Source of the DNA: Gordonia sp. (in: high G+C Gram-positive bacteria)
Lineage (GTDB): Bacteria; Actinomycetota; Actinomycetes; Mycobacteriales; Mycobacteriaceae
NCBI RefSeq assembly: GCF_020438995.1
Contig: NZ_JAGQTN010000250.1
Span: 1-53,650 of the forward strand
Direction: 5' to 3'
Length of the DNA: 53,650 bases
The position numbers and the translations under genes are program-made. Of the stretch, positions 6,595 through 16,925 are shown one piece after another (within the stretch, counting starts at the first letter, position 1; the number at the start of each line of letters is the position of its first letter). The notes beneath the pieces were generated by a model. It was not told where the DNA came from and made no database searches. It saw only the letters and a program-made list of their open reading frames with translations.

Positions 6595-7824
6595 TCAGGC
6601 GACGCCCTCGGCACGGGCGGCCTCGGCGACGGCCGCGGCCACCGCGGGTGCCACCCGGCGGTCGAGTGCGCTGGGGACGATCTGGTCGCGACGCAGGTCG
6701 TCGGCGACCACCGACAGGATGGCGTCGGCTGCGGCGATCTTCATCCCCTCGGTGATCCGCTTGGCGCCGGCGTCGAGCGCTCCGGCGAACACGCCCGGGA
6801 AGGCCAGCACGTTGTTGATCTGGTTGGGGAAGTCGCTGCGGCCGGTGGCGACGATCGCCGCGTACTTGGCGGCCACCTCGGGACGGATCTCCGGGTCCGG
6901 GTTGGACATCGCGAAGATGATCGGGTCGGGCGCCATGGTGGCGATGAGTTCTTCGGCGATGGTGCCCGCGGACACCCCGATGAACACGTCGGCTCCGGCG
7001 AGGGCCTCGGCGGGTCCGCCGCGCAGCTCACGCGGATTGGTACGTCCGGCCAGTTCTTCCTTGAACTCGTTGAGGTTGTCGCGGTCCCGGCTGACGATGC
7101 CCTTGGAGTCGAGGACGACGATGTCCTTCACACCGGCGGCGAGCAGTATGTTGGCGCAGGCCACACCGGCCGCACCGGCACCGGAGATGACGACCTTCTG
7201 GTCGGCGATGTCGCGGCCGAGGACCGTGACCGCCCCGCGCAGTGCGGCCAGGGTCACGATGGCGGTGCCGTGCTGGTCGTCGTGCATGACCGGGCAGTCG
7301 AGGGCCTCGACGACGCGGCGTTCGATCTCGAAGCAGCGCGGCGCGGAGATGTCCTCGAGGTTGACGGCGCCGAAGCTCGGGCGCAGCCGGATCAGGGTCT
7401 CGACGATCTCGTCGGGATCCTTGGTGTCGAGCACGATCGGGATGGAGTTGAGGCCGGCGAACGAGCGGAACAGCGCCGACTTGCCTTCCATGACGGGCAG
7501 CGAGGCCCGGGGGCCGATGTCGCCGAGGCCGAGCACCGCCGACCCGTCGCTGACGACCACCACGAGCCGTTCGGTCCAGGTGTACTTGTCGACGAGTTCG
7601 GTTTCGGCGGCGATGGCGCGGGAGACCTGCGCGACGCCGGGCGTGTAGGCGATGGACAGGTCGCGCTGGGTGTCGATCGGCGAGCGCAGTTCGACGGACA
7701 GTTTGCCGCCGACGTGTGCGAGGAAGATCTCGTCGTCGGTGATGGGCAGTTCGGCGATCGTCGGCTGCCCGGGCGCCCCGGTCGTGGCGTCGGATGCAGA
7801 GTTGTTGCTGGCCGTGCTGGTCAC
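6595..7824 (-). CDS. Malic enzyme (NAD(P)-dependent)
   Basis: This encodes 409 residues, the short bacterial type. It catalyses oxidative decarboxylation of malate to pyruvate. Visible landmarks are SIAYTPGVAQVSRAIAAE, the catalytic lysine region VMEGKSALFRSFAGL, the metal-binding NLEDISAPRCFEIE and the adjacent CPVMHDDQHGTAIV, and the Rossmann motif VVISGAGAAGVACANILLAA. The final part contains FAMSNPDPEI and SDFPNQINNVLAFPG. The GTG at 7824 is preceded by GGGAGGA. It is monocistronic and divergent from the MFS gene. Cofactor preference cannot be judged by eye. Confidence 0.93.
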   Translation of the reverse strand: MTSTASNNSASDATTGAPGQPTIAELPITDDEIFLAHVGGKLSVELRSPIDTQRDLSIAYTPGVAQVSRAIAAETELVDKYTWTERLVVVVSDGSAVLGLGDIGPRASLPVMEGKSALFRSFAGLNSIPIVLDTKDPDEIVETLIRLRPSFGAVNLEDISAPRCFEIERRVVEALDCPVMHDDQHGTAIVTLAALRGAVTVLGRDIADQKVVISGAGAAGVACANILLAAGVKDIVVLDSKGIVSRDRDNLNEFKEELAGRTNPRELRGGPAEALAGADVFIGVSAGTIAEELIATMAPDPIIFAMSNPDPEIRPEVAAKYAAIVATGRSDFPNQINNVLAFPGVFAGALDAGAKRITEGMKIAAADAILSVVADDLRRDQIVPSALDRRVAPAVAAAVAEAARAEGVA

Positions 7825-7841
7825 GGTGGTCCTCCCTCAAG

Positions 7842-7859
7842 GTCCGGTGTGCACCGGAC
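7842..7859. promoter_or_regulatory. Palindrome upstream of malic enzyme
   Basis: GTCCGGTG-TG-CACCGGAC is a perfect 8-bp inverted repeat 18 bp upstream of the malic-enzyme GTG. The half GGTCCGGTGTGCA recurs at 8043-8055. It could be an operator or an RNA hairpin near the ribosome site. The rest of the 286-bp divergent region (7825-8110) is GTGTG-rich and shows no gene. Confidence 0.4.
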
Positions 7860-8097
7860 TACTGTTCTCGCCCCTGGTTGGGCCCGGGGGCGAGTCTGTC
7901 AGTGCGCGATGACGGCTGTGCTGCGGACTTCTCGCATTGCCGCTGCTCGCGTGTGCGTTTGAGCGTGGGTGGGCTCGCATGGTGTGCGTGTGCGCGTGTG
8001 ATGCGCGTCGCATCGCGGATGTGATTATCGCACTTCCCGCTGGTCCGGTGTGCAGGCCTCCCTGCATTCACGGTGGCAAAGCACCTGGCGAGCGATC

Positions 8098-8103
8098 TAC
8101 AGT
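8098..8103 (+). promoter_or_regulatory. Leaderless -10 of the MFS gene
   Basis: TACAGT ends exactly 7 nt before the GTG at 8111 and no ribosome site is present, so transcription should begin at or near the start codon. Confidence 0.5.
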
Positions 8104-8110
8104 TCAAGTC

Positions 8111-9382
8111 GTGTCCAAGTCGGATGAGGCGCTGTCGACCTCGACGCCCGGCAGCACCGCACCCGGAACCGGCCGCTGGATCCCCGTCTCCCTCGCCGTG
8201 TTCGCGTCGGCGTGGGGCGGCAACGAGTTCACTCCGCTGCTGGTGATGTACCGCCAGGACGGATCACTCTCGGACGTCGCCGTAGACGGCCTGCTGTTCA
8301 CCTATGTGCTGGGGATCGTTCCGGCACTGCTGATCGGCGGCCCGCTGTCGGACCGGCTGGGCCGTCGTCCCCTGATGTTCCCGGCACCGGTCTTCGCCGC
8401 CCTCGGTTCGGTGCTGCTCGCGCTCGGCTCCCAATCGCTGACCCTGATGTCGCTCGGCCGCGTGTTCAGTGGCGTGGCGCTGGGCCTGTCGATGGCCGTC
8501 GGCGGCAGCTGGATCGCCGAGATCAGCCGCCGCGAGGGCGCCGCAAACCGGGCGGCGACACGCGCCGCGATGAGCCTGACCGCCGGTTTCGGTCTGGGTG
8601 CCGGGCTGGCCGCGGTGCTCGCGCAATGGGCACCCTGGCCGCACGTGCTGGCCTACGCGGTCAACATCGCGCTGTCGGTGATCGCGCTCGCGTTGCTGCC
8701 GCGAGCACCCGAGACCCGGCCGCGCAACAGGTCCGCGGGCAGCCTCGTCGACGACCTGCCGATCACCGGCCTCGCGCATCCGCGGTTCCTGTTCATCGTC
8801 CTGCCGGTCGCGCCGTGGGTGTTCGGGGCCTGCGCGACGGCCTACGCGATCATCCCGTCACTGATGACCGACAAGACCTCGAGCGCCCCGATCGCGTTCG
8901 CCGGGCTGTGCTGCCTGTTGGGGCTCGGTGTCGGCTTCGGCATCCAGGTCGTCGGGCGGCACATCGCCCGGCCCGGCACGGTCCGCGGCGCGGTGCTCGC
9001 GCTGGTCCTGGTGGCCGCGGGAATGGGGCTGTCGGTGCTCACCGCCCGGACGCTGTCGATCTGGGTCGCCCTGGTCGCCGCCGCGGTGCTGGGCTGCGGT
9101 TACGGAATGGCCGTCCTGTCCGGTCTGCTGGAGGTGCAGCAACTGGCCACACCCGACAACCTGGCCGGCCTGACCGCGGTGTTCTACTCGGCCACCTACC
9201 TCGGTTTCGCGATGCCGATGCTGCTGGCGTTCATCTCCGAGACCTGGCCGTCGGTCACCTACCCGATGATGTTCGGTGTGGGGGTGGGCGCCGCGTTGAC
9301 CAGCCTCGTCGTGGTGGTCGCGGCGCATCGGCTCAACCCCGTGCACGTCCGGGTCACCGACGTGCGCGCTGTCGCGGAGTAG
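8111..9382 (+). CDS. MFS transporter
   Basis: This encodes 423 residues with about 12 membrane segments. GGPLSDRLGRRPLMF after the second segment is the MFS motif A, and RVFSGVALGLSMAVGGSWIA is typical of segment 4. The GTG at 8111 fits a leaderless promoter; frames starting at 7937 would add about 58 residues of low-complexity antisense-like sequence and were rejected. It is divergent from malic enzyme and 39 bp upstream of the next membrane-protein gene. The substrate is unknown; the proton-coupled drug or sugar exporter types are both possible. Confidence 0.85.
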   Translation: MSKSDEALSTSTPGSTAPGTGRWIPVSLAVFASAWGGNEFTPLLVMYRQDGSLSDVAVDGLLFTYVLGIVPALLIGGPLSDRLGRRPLMFPAPVFAALGSVLLALGSQSLTLMSLGRVFSGVALGLSMAVGGSWIAEISRREGAANRAATRAAMSLTAGFGLGAGLAAVLAQWAPWPHVLAYAVNIALSVIALALLPRAPETRPRNRSAGSLVDDLPITGLAHPRFLFIVLPVAPWVFGACATAYAIIPSLMTDKTSSAPIAFAGLCCLLGLGVGFGIQVVGRHIARPGTVRGAVLALVLVAAGMGLSVLTARTLSIWVALVAAAVLGCGYGMAVLSGLLEVQQLATPDNLAGLTAVFYSATYLGFAMPMLLAFISETWPSVTYPMMFGVGVGAALTSLVVVVAAHRLNPVHVRVTDVRAVAE

Positions 9383-9421
9383 CCTGCGGTAGCCGGACGG
9401 GGCTGCCGAAGGAGGATCCCG

Positions 9422-11422
9422 ATGTTGTTGGCGGCGTGGGTGGCCGTGGTGACCGCTGTGGCGGTGGTGGTGCCGGGCGCCCTCACCGGCCGTGCCTTGC
9501 ATCTGCCGTGGCCGGTGGCCGTCGCAGCCGGGCCGCCCGTCACGTTCGCGATCGTCGGGTTGTGGTCGGTGCTGCTCGGGTTGGCCGACGTGCCGTGGAA
9601 CCTGCCGACAGCCCTGGCCGCGCTCGGGCTGACCCCGGCGGTCTGCCTGCTGGGTGCCCGCGTGGCCTCCCGCCGGAACCGGCCACCGGCGCTACCGGGT
9701 CACGACGCCGTGCCGGACGCGTCCGGCCTGCTCGCGGTGGCCGCAGGTGTCGGCCTGGCCGCGGTGACGATCGTCGTCACCTGCGTCCGCCCGATCGTCA
9801 ACGCCAGATTCGCCGGGCTGAACAACATAACCCAGGTGTGGGATGCGCTGTGGCATGCGAGCTCGCTGCGATTCATCGGCGAGACCGGGGTGGCGTCGTC
9901 GCTGCGCATGGGCGAACTGATGAACGTCGACACCCACGGCTTCAACTATTACCCCAACACCTGGCACGCGCTCGGCGCGGTGCTGATGCCGGTCACCGGC
10001 ACCAATCCGGTCGAGCAGTACAACACCTATTCACCGGCGGTCCTGGCCGTCACGGTGCCGTTCGGGGTGGCCGCCCTGGCCTACTGGTGTGCCCGGCATC
10101 GGCTGGCCCCGACGCCGTCGGCGCAGGTGGCCGGGATCGCCGCCGCGGTGTCGGCGCTGTTCCCGTCGCTGCCGTACGTGGAGGTCGCCACGACGTCGGT
10201 GCCGAATGCGGTGGGGGTGTCGATGGCGCCGATCGCCGCGGTCCTGACGATCGGCGCGACCCGCGACCGCAGACGCATCGCGGTGGCCGCGCTCGCGATC
10301 TCCGGTGTCACCGCGACCCATCCGTCAGGCCTGATCCTGGTCGCGGTGATCGTCGGGCTGTGGTGGCTGATCGAGGCGACCGGACGGTTGCGTACTACCG
10401 GAACGCTGGCGTTGATCGGTGCGACGGCGCTGGTGCTGATCGCCCCCGTCATCTACGGCACCACCAAGATCGCCGAGAACAACGAGCTGTCCGGGTTCGA
10501 ATCCCGCGACGACACCGCGACCGTGTGGCAGGCGCTGGGACAGGCCGTGTTCAACGGCACCGCCCCCCTCGAGCATCGCTATCCGCTGTGGTGGCTGGTG
10601 CTCCCGACGCTGCTCGGACTGATCGTGCTGGCGGGGTGGCGATGCTGGTCGGCGCTGGCGACGTGGGCGCTGTTCGTCCTGGTCACCGCCAATTCCGTGG
10701 TACCGCTCGGCCCGCTCGACGGTGTGCTGAGCGCGTTCGGTGGCTACTTCTACAACTCCGGTCACCGGCTGACGTTCGTGGTGGCGATGTTCTCGGCGGC
10801 CGCCGCGGGTGTCTGCGTGGGGGTCGTGGTGCTGTGGGCAGTCGAGCGGTGGCGACATCGAGAACCGTTGCGGATGTGGGCGGTTCCGGCGGCATTCGTG
10901 CTGGTGGTCGCGGTGATCGCGGGTGTCGCGGTGGGCAGCTACCACGACAATTCCTTCACCGCCGCACGCCAGCGCACTCCCAAACGCATCGGTCCCGACG
11001 ACCTCGCCGCCTACCACTGGCTCGCCGAGCAGCCCGGCGCCCGCGGGTCGCTGATCCTGAACAATCTCGATCAGGGGACCGGCTGGATCTATCCGGTCAC
11101 CGGGCTCACCCCGCTGTTCCCGTTCTACCGCGCCAACAAGTGGTCCCCGCGCCAGCGTCAGGTGTACTGGGGCACCCCGAACATCGGCCGCGACCCGCAC
11201 GTCGACCAGTTGGTCCGCGACATGCACATCCGCTTCGTCATCGACAGCCCGCCGAGCTACTGGGAGTTCCAGAACGGCGTCCCCGAACCCGACCACCGGC
11301 GCAAGGGCGACCCGTTCCTTGCGTTGCGGCGCCACACCCCGCCCGGGTTGGCCAAGGTATTCCACCGGGGCAACGTGAGCGTCTACAAGGTCGACGACGA
11401 CGTGCTGCGGGGACGGGTATAG
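9422..11422 (+). CDS. DUF6541-like polytopic membrane protein, possible GT-C-like
   Basis: This encodes 666 residues with some 12-14 hydrophobic segments and a soluble C-terminal region from about residue 510. A long extracytoplasmic loop contains NITQVWDALWHASSLRFIGE and MNVDTHGFNYYPNTWHALGA, which recall the loops of DUF6541 and GT-C polyprenyl-phosphate glycosyltransferases. AAGGAGG precedes the ATG at 9422. It lies at the head of the polysaccharide district next to galE, so a role in assembling envelope glycans outside the membrane is likely, but this is inference from topology and neighbours. Confidence 0.7.
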   Translation: MLLAAWVAVVTAVAVVVPGALTGRALHLPWPVAVAAGPPVTFAIVGLWSVLLGLADVPWNLPTALAALGLTPAVCLLGARVASRRNRPPALPGHDAVPDASGLLAVAAGVGLAAVTIVVTCVRPIVNARFAGLNNITQVWDALWHASSLRFIGETGVASSLRMGELMNVDTHGFNYYPNTWHALGAVLMPVTGTNPVEQYNTYSPAVLAVTVPFGVAALAYWCARHRLAPTPSAQVAGIAAAVSALFPSLPYVEVATTSVPNAVGVSMAPIAAVLTIGATRDRRRIAVAALAISGVTATHPSGLILVAVIVGLWWLIEATGRLRTTGTLALIGATALVLIAPVIYGTTKIAENNELSGFESRDDTATVWQALGQAVFNGTAPLEHRYPLWWLVLPTLLGLIVLAGWRCWSALATWALFVLVTANSVVPLGPLDGVLSAFGGYFYNSGHRLTFVVAMFSAAAAGVCVGVVVLWAVERWRHREPLRMWAVPAAFVLVVAVIAGVAVGSYHDNSFTAARQRTPKRIGPDDLAAYHWLAEQPGARGSLILNNLDQGTGWIYPVTGLTPLFPFYRANKWSPRQRQVYWGTPNIGRDPHVDQLVRDMHIRFVIDSPPSYWEFQNGVPEPDHRRKGDPFLALRRHTPPGLAKVFHRGNVSVYKVDDDVLRGRV

Positions 11423-11433
11423 GAGGGTCGGGG

Positions 11434-12453
11434 TCAGGCGTCGGGGTAGCCGTTGGGATTGGCCGACTGCCAGCGCCAGGTGTCGGCGCACATATCGTCG
11501 ATGGTTTTGGTTGCGGCCCAACCCAATTCGTTATTGGCGCGGGCAGCGTCGGCGTATGAGGCGGCGATGTCACCGGCCCGTCGGGGGGCGATCTCGTACG
11601 GAATCGGCCGCCCGCTTGCCTTTTCGAACGCGGTGATCACTTCAAGCACCGAAACACCCTGCCCGGTACCGAGATTCCATACCGAGAACGGTTCGTCGGT
11701 GGCGGAGATCCGGTCCAGGGCGGCGATGTGACCGGCCGCGAGGTCGTCGACGTGGATGTAGTCGCGCACGCCGGTGCCGTCGGGAGTGTCGTAGTCGTCG
11801 CCGAACACCGACAGTTTGTCGCGCCGGCCGACCGCCACCTGCGCGACGAACGGCATCAGATTGTTGGGGATACCGCTCGGGTCCTCACCGATCGTGCCGC
11901 TCGGATGGGCACCGACCGGGTTGAAGTAGCGCAGCGCCGCGATCCGCCAGGCGTCGTCGGAGGCGGCCACATCGCGCAGCACCTGCTCGATCATCACCTT
12001 CGTCCACCCGTACGGGTTGGTCGCCGACGTGGGCAGGTCCTCGGTCATCGGCAGTACCGGCTCAGCGCCGTACACGGTTGCCGACGACGAGAACACCAGC
12101 CGCCGCACGCCGTGCGCGTTCATCGCCCGTAGCAGCGAGAACGTCGAGTCGAGGTTGTTCTGGTAGTAGTCGAGCGGTTTGGCCACCGACTCGCCGACGG
12201 CTTTGAATCCGGCGAAGTGGATGACCGCGTCGATCGGCTCGGTGGCGAAGAACTGTTCGGTCTTGTCCGGGTCGGTGAGGTTGAAACCGTGCACCGGGAT
12301 GGACGTGCCGGTGAGGGCTTCGAGCCTGCCGACGACGGTCGGTTTGGAATTGCTGAAATCATCGACCACCACCACGTCGTGCCCGGCCCCGGCCAACTGC
12401 ACCACAGTGTGGGACCCGATGTAGCCGGCGCCGCCGCTCACTAGTACTCGCAT
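11434..12453 (-). CDS. galE: UDP-glucose 4-epimerase
   Basis: This encodes 339 residues of an extended short-chain dehydrogenase. It shows the NAD motif MRVLVSGGAGYIGSHTVVQL at the N-terminus, SSSATVYG with the catalytic Ser/Thr, and YGWTK with the Tyr-Lys pair. Later ALRYFNPVGAHPSG and GVRDYIHVDDLA are typical of GalE. It supplies UDP-galactose for galactan and other glycans. The ATG at 12453 starts the NAD motif directly; TACTCT lies 8 nt upstream with no ribosome site, so the message may be leaderless. It converges on the DUF6541-like gene with an 11-bp gap. Confidence 0.94.
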   Translation of the reverse strand: MRVLVSGGAGYIGSHTVVQLAGAGHDVVVVDDFSNSKPTVVGRLEALTGTSIPVHGFNLTDPDKTEQFFATEPIDAVIHFAGFKAVGESVAKPLDYYQNNLDSTFSLLRAMNAHGVRRLVFSSSATVYGAEPVLPMTEDLPTSATNPYGWTKVMIEQVLRDVAASDDAWRIAALRYFNPVGAHPSGTIGEDPSGIPNNLMPFVAQVAVGRRDKLSVFGDDYDTPDGTGVRDYIHVDDLAAGHIAALDRISATDEPFSVWNLGTGQGVSVLEVITAFEKASGRPIPYEIAPRRAGDIAASYADAARANNELGWAATKTIDDMCADTWRWQSANPNGYPDA

Positions 12454-12461
12454 GGTTATCC

Positions 12462-12467
12462 AGAGTA
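12462..12467 (-). promoter_or_regulatory. Leaderless -10 of galE
   Basis: TACTCT on the minus strand ends 8 nt before the galE ATG, and there is no Shine-Dalgarno sequence in between. Confidence 0.45.
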
Positions 12468-12551
12468 GGCGTGCCATGGGTGCGATCACTGTCAACCTGC
12501 TCGGCGTAGGGTGTGAGTTCGGTATGTGGTGGTCGGTCGGGGAGTGATGTG

Positions 12552-13436
12552 ATGAAGCGTTCGGACGTCGAGTTCACCTCCGGCGGAGTGACCTGCCGGG
12601 CTTGGCTGTACGAGCCCGATGCTGGTGCCCGCCCGCCGATCATCGTGATGGCGCACGGTCTGGGCGGGGTCCGGCACATGCGTCTGGGTGCGTTCGCCGA
12701 ACGTTTCGCGGACGCCGGCTACGCGTGCCTCGTGTTCGACTACCGGCACTTCGGCGACAGCGACGGCGAGCCGCGTGGACTGCTCTCGGTGCGCCGCCAG
12801 CGCGCCGACTGGTCGGCGGCGATCGCGTTCGCGCGGTCATTGCCGCAGGTCGACGGCTCGCGGGTGGTGCTGTGGGGCACCTCGTTCGGCGGCGGTCATG
12901 TCTTGGCGGTGGGTGCCGGGCAACATGTGGCCGCGGTGATCTCGCAGTGCCCGTTCACCAGCGGGCTGGCGTCGCTGCGGGTGATGGAACCGCTGGTCGT
13001 GGCGAGGGTCACGGCGCTGGCCGTCGCCGACGTGATCTCGGCCGTCGCGCGCCGCGGCCCGGTCCGGGTCGCATTGGCCGGCGATCCCGGCACGACGGCC
13101 CTGATGACCGCCCCCGACGTGACGGAGGGCTACCTGGCCCTGGTGCCCGACGGCCACGACTTCACCAATGCCGTCGCCGCCCGCATCGGCCTGGTCATCC
13201 CGCTGCTGTCACCCGCCCGCGCCCTGCGCAAGGCGCACGCCCCGACGCTGGTGTGCGTGTGCGACCGTGACTCCGTGGCGCCCGCCGGCCCGACGATCAA
13301 GGCCGCCGAGTCCAACCCGAAGGTCACCCTCAAACGCTACGACGAGGGCCACTTCGACATCTACGTCGGCGACGCCTTCGAGGCCGTCATCGCCGACCAG
13401 GTCGACTTCCTGGACCAGGTGGTCCCCCTCGACTGA
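12552..13436 (+). CDS. Alpha/beta hydrolase (serine nucleophile)
   Basis: This encodes 294 residues. MAHGLGGVRHMRLGAFAERF gives the oxyanion-side loop, and LWGTSFGGGHVLAVGA carries the nucleophile elbow G-T-S-F-G. The acid is probably Asp in VCDRDSVAP and the base His in YDEGHFDIY, so the triad is complete. It resembles the acetyl xylan esterase-like/DUF1100-type peptidase-like hydrolases often called X-Pro dipeptidyl-peptidase-like. The ATG at 12552 follows GGGGAG. Substrate is unknown. It is divergent from galE with a 98-bp gap. Confidence 0.85.
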   Translation: MKRSDVEFTSGGVTCRAWLYEPDAGARPPIIVMAHGLGGVRHMRLGAFAERFADAGYACLVFDYRHFGDSDGEPRGLLSVRRQRADWSAAIAFARSLPQVDGSRVVLWGTSFGGGHVLAVGAGQHVAAVISQCPFTSGLASLRVMEPLVVARVTALAVADVISAVARRGPVRVALAGDPGTTALMTAPDVTEGYLALVPDGHDFTNAVAARIGLVIPLLSPARALRKAHAPTLVCVCDRDSVAPAGPTIKAAESNPKVTLKRYDEGHFDIYVGDAFEAVIADQVDFLDQVVPLD

Positions 13437-13443
13437 CCGGTCC

Positions 13444-13710
13444 GAGGTGGATTCGTCAGGCGCCTGTCTCACCGGACCCTTCGAGACCCTTGCTCGTCCC
13501 TCGCATCGGCCTCAGGGATCAAGATGTCTGGTCGCGCCGGTTGTGTGATTTGCCCTGGCTGAGGTGGATTCGTTAGGTGCCTGTGTCGCTGGCCTCAGGG
13601 ATCAAGATGTCTGGTTGCGCCGGTTGTGTGATTTATGAGGTCGCGTGATGGCCTTCTTGATCCCTGAGGGCGATGCGAGGGACGAGCGAGCGTCACGAAG
13701 GGTCCGGTGA
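13444..13710. repeat. Inverted pair of 55-bp elements with a tandem-duplicated left arm
   Basis: A minus-orientation unit at 13469-13523 and a plus-orientation unit at 13656-13710 face outward with a 132-bp spacer. The left unit and its flanks (13444-13560) are duplicated at 13561-13634; the second copy has lost about 38 bp of the unit and keeps only its inner end (13591-13606). The region fills the gap between the convergent hydrolase and rmlB genes. No gene is seen in 13437-13732. Confidence 0.85.
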
Positions 13711-13732
13711 CCCGACAGCCATGACGCAACCG

Positions 13733-14791
<1,059 letters not shown>

Positions 14792-14799
14792 TCATGCCT

Positions 14800-14805
14800 T
14801 ACGCT
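14800..14805 (+). promoter_or_regulatory. Leaderless -10 of rmlA
   Basis: TACGCT ends exactly 7 nt before the rmlA GTG at 14813; no ribosome site is present. Confidence 0.5.
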
Positions 14806-14812
14806 GGCCCTC

Positions 14813-15688
14813 GTGCGTGGAATCATTCTGGCAGGTGGAACGGGATCGCGGCTGCACCCGATCACGCAGGGGGTGAGCAAACAGCTCATCCCCGTCTACG
14901 ACAAACCGATGATCTATTACCCGCTGTCGACGCTGATGCTGGCCGGTATCCGCGACATCCTGATCATCACCACCCCACACGACGAGTCCGCGTTCCGGTA
15001 CCTGCTCGGCACGGGCGAACAGTTCGGCATCAACCTGTCGTATGTGGCGCAGCCGTCGCCCGACGGCCTGGCGCAGGCGTTCATCCTGGGCGCCGACCAC
15101 ATCGGCGACGAGTCGGTGGCACTGATCCTGGGCGACAACATCTTCTACGGTCCCGGTCTGGGCAGCCGGTTGCGGGGTTTCGACGGCATCGACGGCGGCG
15201 CGATCTTCGCATACTGGGTGGCCGATCCGGGTGCCTACGGTGTGGTCGACTTCGACGAGCACGGGGTGGCGCGGTCGTTGGAGGAGAAGCCGCAGCGTCC
15301 CAAATCCAACTATGCGGTGCCCGGGCTGTACTTTTACGACAACGAGGTGGTCGATATCGCGCGGAGCCTCAAGCCCAGCGCGCGAGGCGAATACGAGATC
15401 ACCGATATCAACTCGTATTACCTGGAACGGCGAAAGCTGTCCGTCAAGGTGTTGCCGCGGGGTACCGCCTGGCTCGACACCGGTACGTTCGATTCGATGC
15501 TCGACGCCGGTAACTTCGTGCGGACGGTGGAGCAGCGGCAGGGTCTGAAGATCGCGGTCCCGGAGGAGATCGCCTGGCGCAGTGGCTTTATCGACGACGA
15601 TCAACTGCGCGAGCGGGCCGAGCCGTTACGAAAATCCGGTTACGGAGATTATCTGCTCGATATTCTCGGGCGTGGAAGGGGATTCTGA
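14813..15688 (+). CDS. rmlA: Glucose-1-phosphate thymidylyltransferase
   Basis: This encodes 291 residues, close to the usual 288-292. The N-terminus [20 protein letters not shown] is the nucleotidyltransferase signature, followed by [30 protein letters not shown] and [20 protein letters not shown] are also RmlA-specific. The enzyme makes dTDP-glucose, step one of dTDP-rhamnose synthesis. The GTG at 14813 aligns with known family starts; a -10-like TACGCT 7 nt upstream suggests a leaderless message. A far longer frame upstream crosses rmlB in antisense and was rejected. rmlC overlaps its stop by one base. Confidence 0.96.
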   Translation: MRGIILAGGTGSRLHPITQGVSKQLIPVYDKPMIYYPLSTLMLAGIRDILIITTPHDESAFRYLLGTGEQFGINLSYVAQPSPDGLAQAFILGADHIGDESVALILGDNIFYGPGLGSRLRGFDGIDGGAIFAYWVADPGAYGVVDFDEHGVARSLEEKPQRPKSNYAVPGLYFYDNEVVDIARSLKPSARGEYEITDINSYYLERRKLSVKVLPRGTAWLDTGTFDSMLDAGNFVRTVEQRQGLKIAVPEEIAWRSGFIDDDQLRERAEPLRKSGYGDYLLDILGRGRGF

Positions 15689-16302
15689 TGCGGATTCGGC
15701 CATTGTCGATCGCGGGGGCGTGGGAGATCACCCCTGCGCTGCACGGTGATTCGCGGGGGTTGTTCACCGAGGCGTTCAAGGCTGAGGTGCTCTCGGGGGT
15801 CGTCGGACATCGTTTCGATCTCGCGCAGGTCAACCTGTCGGTGTCGGCGGCGGGTGTACTGCGGGGTATTCATTTCGCCGACGTCCCGCCCGGTCAGGCC
15901 AAGTATGTGACTTGTCCGTCGGGTGCGATCCTCGACGTGATCGTCGACATCCGGGTCGGCTCACCCACTTTCGGCGCCTACGACACGGTGCTGCTCGACG
16001 ACATCGACCGCCGGGCCGTGTACCTGTCGGAGGGCCTCGGGCACGGATTCTGTTCCCTGGCAGACGGTTCCACCGTCACCTATCTCTGTTCGACCGGCTA
16101 CAACCCGTCCGCCGAACACGGCATCAACCCGCTCGACCCGGCGCTGGGTATCGTCTGGCCCACCACCGCCCGCGATGGCACCCCCCTCACGTACTCGCTG
16201 TCCGAAAAAGACACCGCAGCACCCACATTGGCCGACGCCGCTGCTTCGGGCCTCCTCCCGGACCACGCCGCCGTCGCCGCCTACCTCGCGTCTCTCACCT
16301 GA
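15688..16302 (+). CDS. rmlC: dTDP-4-dehydrorhamnose 3,5-epimerase
   Basis: This encodes 204 residues. SRGLFTEAFKAE, LSVSAAGVLRGIHFADVPPG (with the catalytic His) and GQAKYVTCPSGAILDVIVDI match the RmlC cupin; YLSEGLGHGFCSLADGSTV gives the second conserved His region. It catalyses step three of dTDP-L-rhamnose synthesis. Its ATG shares one base with the rmlA stop (TGATG), so the two are translationally coupled. rmlD, the final reductase, is not in this window. Confidence 0.95.
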   Translation: MRIRPLSIAGAWEITPALHGDSRGLFTEAFKAEVLSGVVGHRFDLAQVNLSVSAAGVLRGIHFADVPPGQAKYVTCPSGAILDVIVDIRVGSPTFGAYDTVLLDDIDRRAVYLSEGLGHGFCSLADGSTVTYLCSTGYNPSAEHGINPLDPALGIVWPTTARDGTPLTYSLSEKDTAAPTLADAAASGLLPDHAAVAAYLASLT

Positions 16303-16345
16303 CATCGGGGTCGGTCGGGGAGTGGTCCCGTCAGGTGTCTAAAGG

Positions 16346-16576
16346 TCACCGGACCCAACGCGGCCCTCGCTCCTTCGTCGCTTCGGCCTCAGGGATCAAG
16401 ATGAGCGGCTGCTTGGGTGTTGGGGTGACAGTGTGTGGCCGCTCGAGTCTTGGGGGGGTGACGATGTGTGGCCGCTTCGGTTTTGCGGCAGGACAATTGA
16501 CCGCGGACACTCATCTTGATCCCTGAGGAGCTGTCGCGCGACGAAGGAGCCGACCGCGTCTCGAAGGGTCCGGTGA
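16346..16576. repeat. Inverted pair of 55-bp elements
   Basis: The minus-orientation unit is at 16346-16400 and the plus-orientation unit at 16515-16576; the latter has 7 extra bases and a diverged middle. The 114-bp spacer contains an imperfect GTGTGGCCGCT duplication. The pair separates the convergent rmlC and DUF2304 genes, and nothing else is seen in 16303-16579. Confidence 0.85.
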
Positions 16577-16579
16577 CCC

Positions 16580-16921
16580 CTACTCCCGATCCTCCGCATC
16601 GGCGTTCTGCAGCGCGACCACCCGGGCGAGCCGGGCGAACCTGATCTCCAACTCCCGGAATCGTAGGTAACTGGCGACGGTGGTGAAGGCGAATGCGATG
16701 ATCAGGCAGTACAGCATGAGGTCGGTGCCGCGCCCGACATCGACCCACCCGGCGACGACGGTCAGGTCGTCGGGCCGGATCATGGCGTACACCCCGAGCA
16801 TCACGAACGCGACGAACAGCAGCTTGAACCCGGCCGACGCTTTCGAGTTTCCGCGGTTGGTGACGAAGAACCACACCAGCCCTGCGGCGGCGGCGATCAG
16901 GACGATCTGGATGACGAGCAT
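16580..16921 (-). CDS. DUF2304-family membrane protein
   Basis: This encodes 113 residues with three hydrophobic segments: MLVIQIVLIAAAAGLVWFFV, then LLFVAFVMLGVYAMI, then LMLYCLIIAFAFTTVASYL. A charged tail (FRELEIRFARLARVVAL) looks coiled-coil. DUF2304 proteins are commonly encoded next to family-2 glycosyltransferases, as here; they may anchor or partner the enzyme. GGAGG before its ATG overlaps the end of the upstream glycosyltransferase gene (4-bp gap), so the two form an operon. Confidence 0.85.
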   Translation of the reverse strand: MLVIQIVLIAAAAGLVWFFVTNRGNSKASAGFKLLFVAFVMLGVYAMIRPDDLTVVAGWVDVGRGTDLMLYCLIIAFAFTTVASYLRFRELEIRFARLARVVALQNADAEDRE

Positions 16922-16925
16922 CGGG

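Noticed and set aside
8212-11559. A very long plus-strand open frame (over 1100 codons) spanning two membrane-protein genes
   Set aside because: It is the +1 shadow of the MFS and DUF6541-like genes, is Arg/Gly/Pro-rich, has no domain, and crosses the real ribosome site at 9411-9418.
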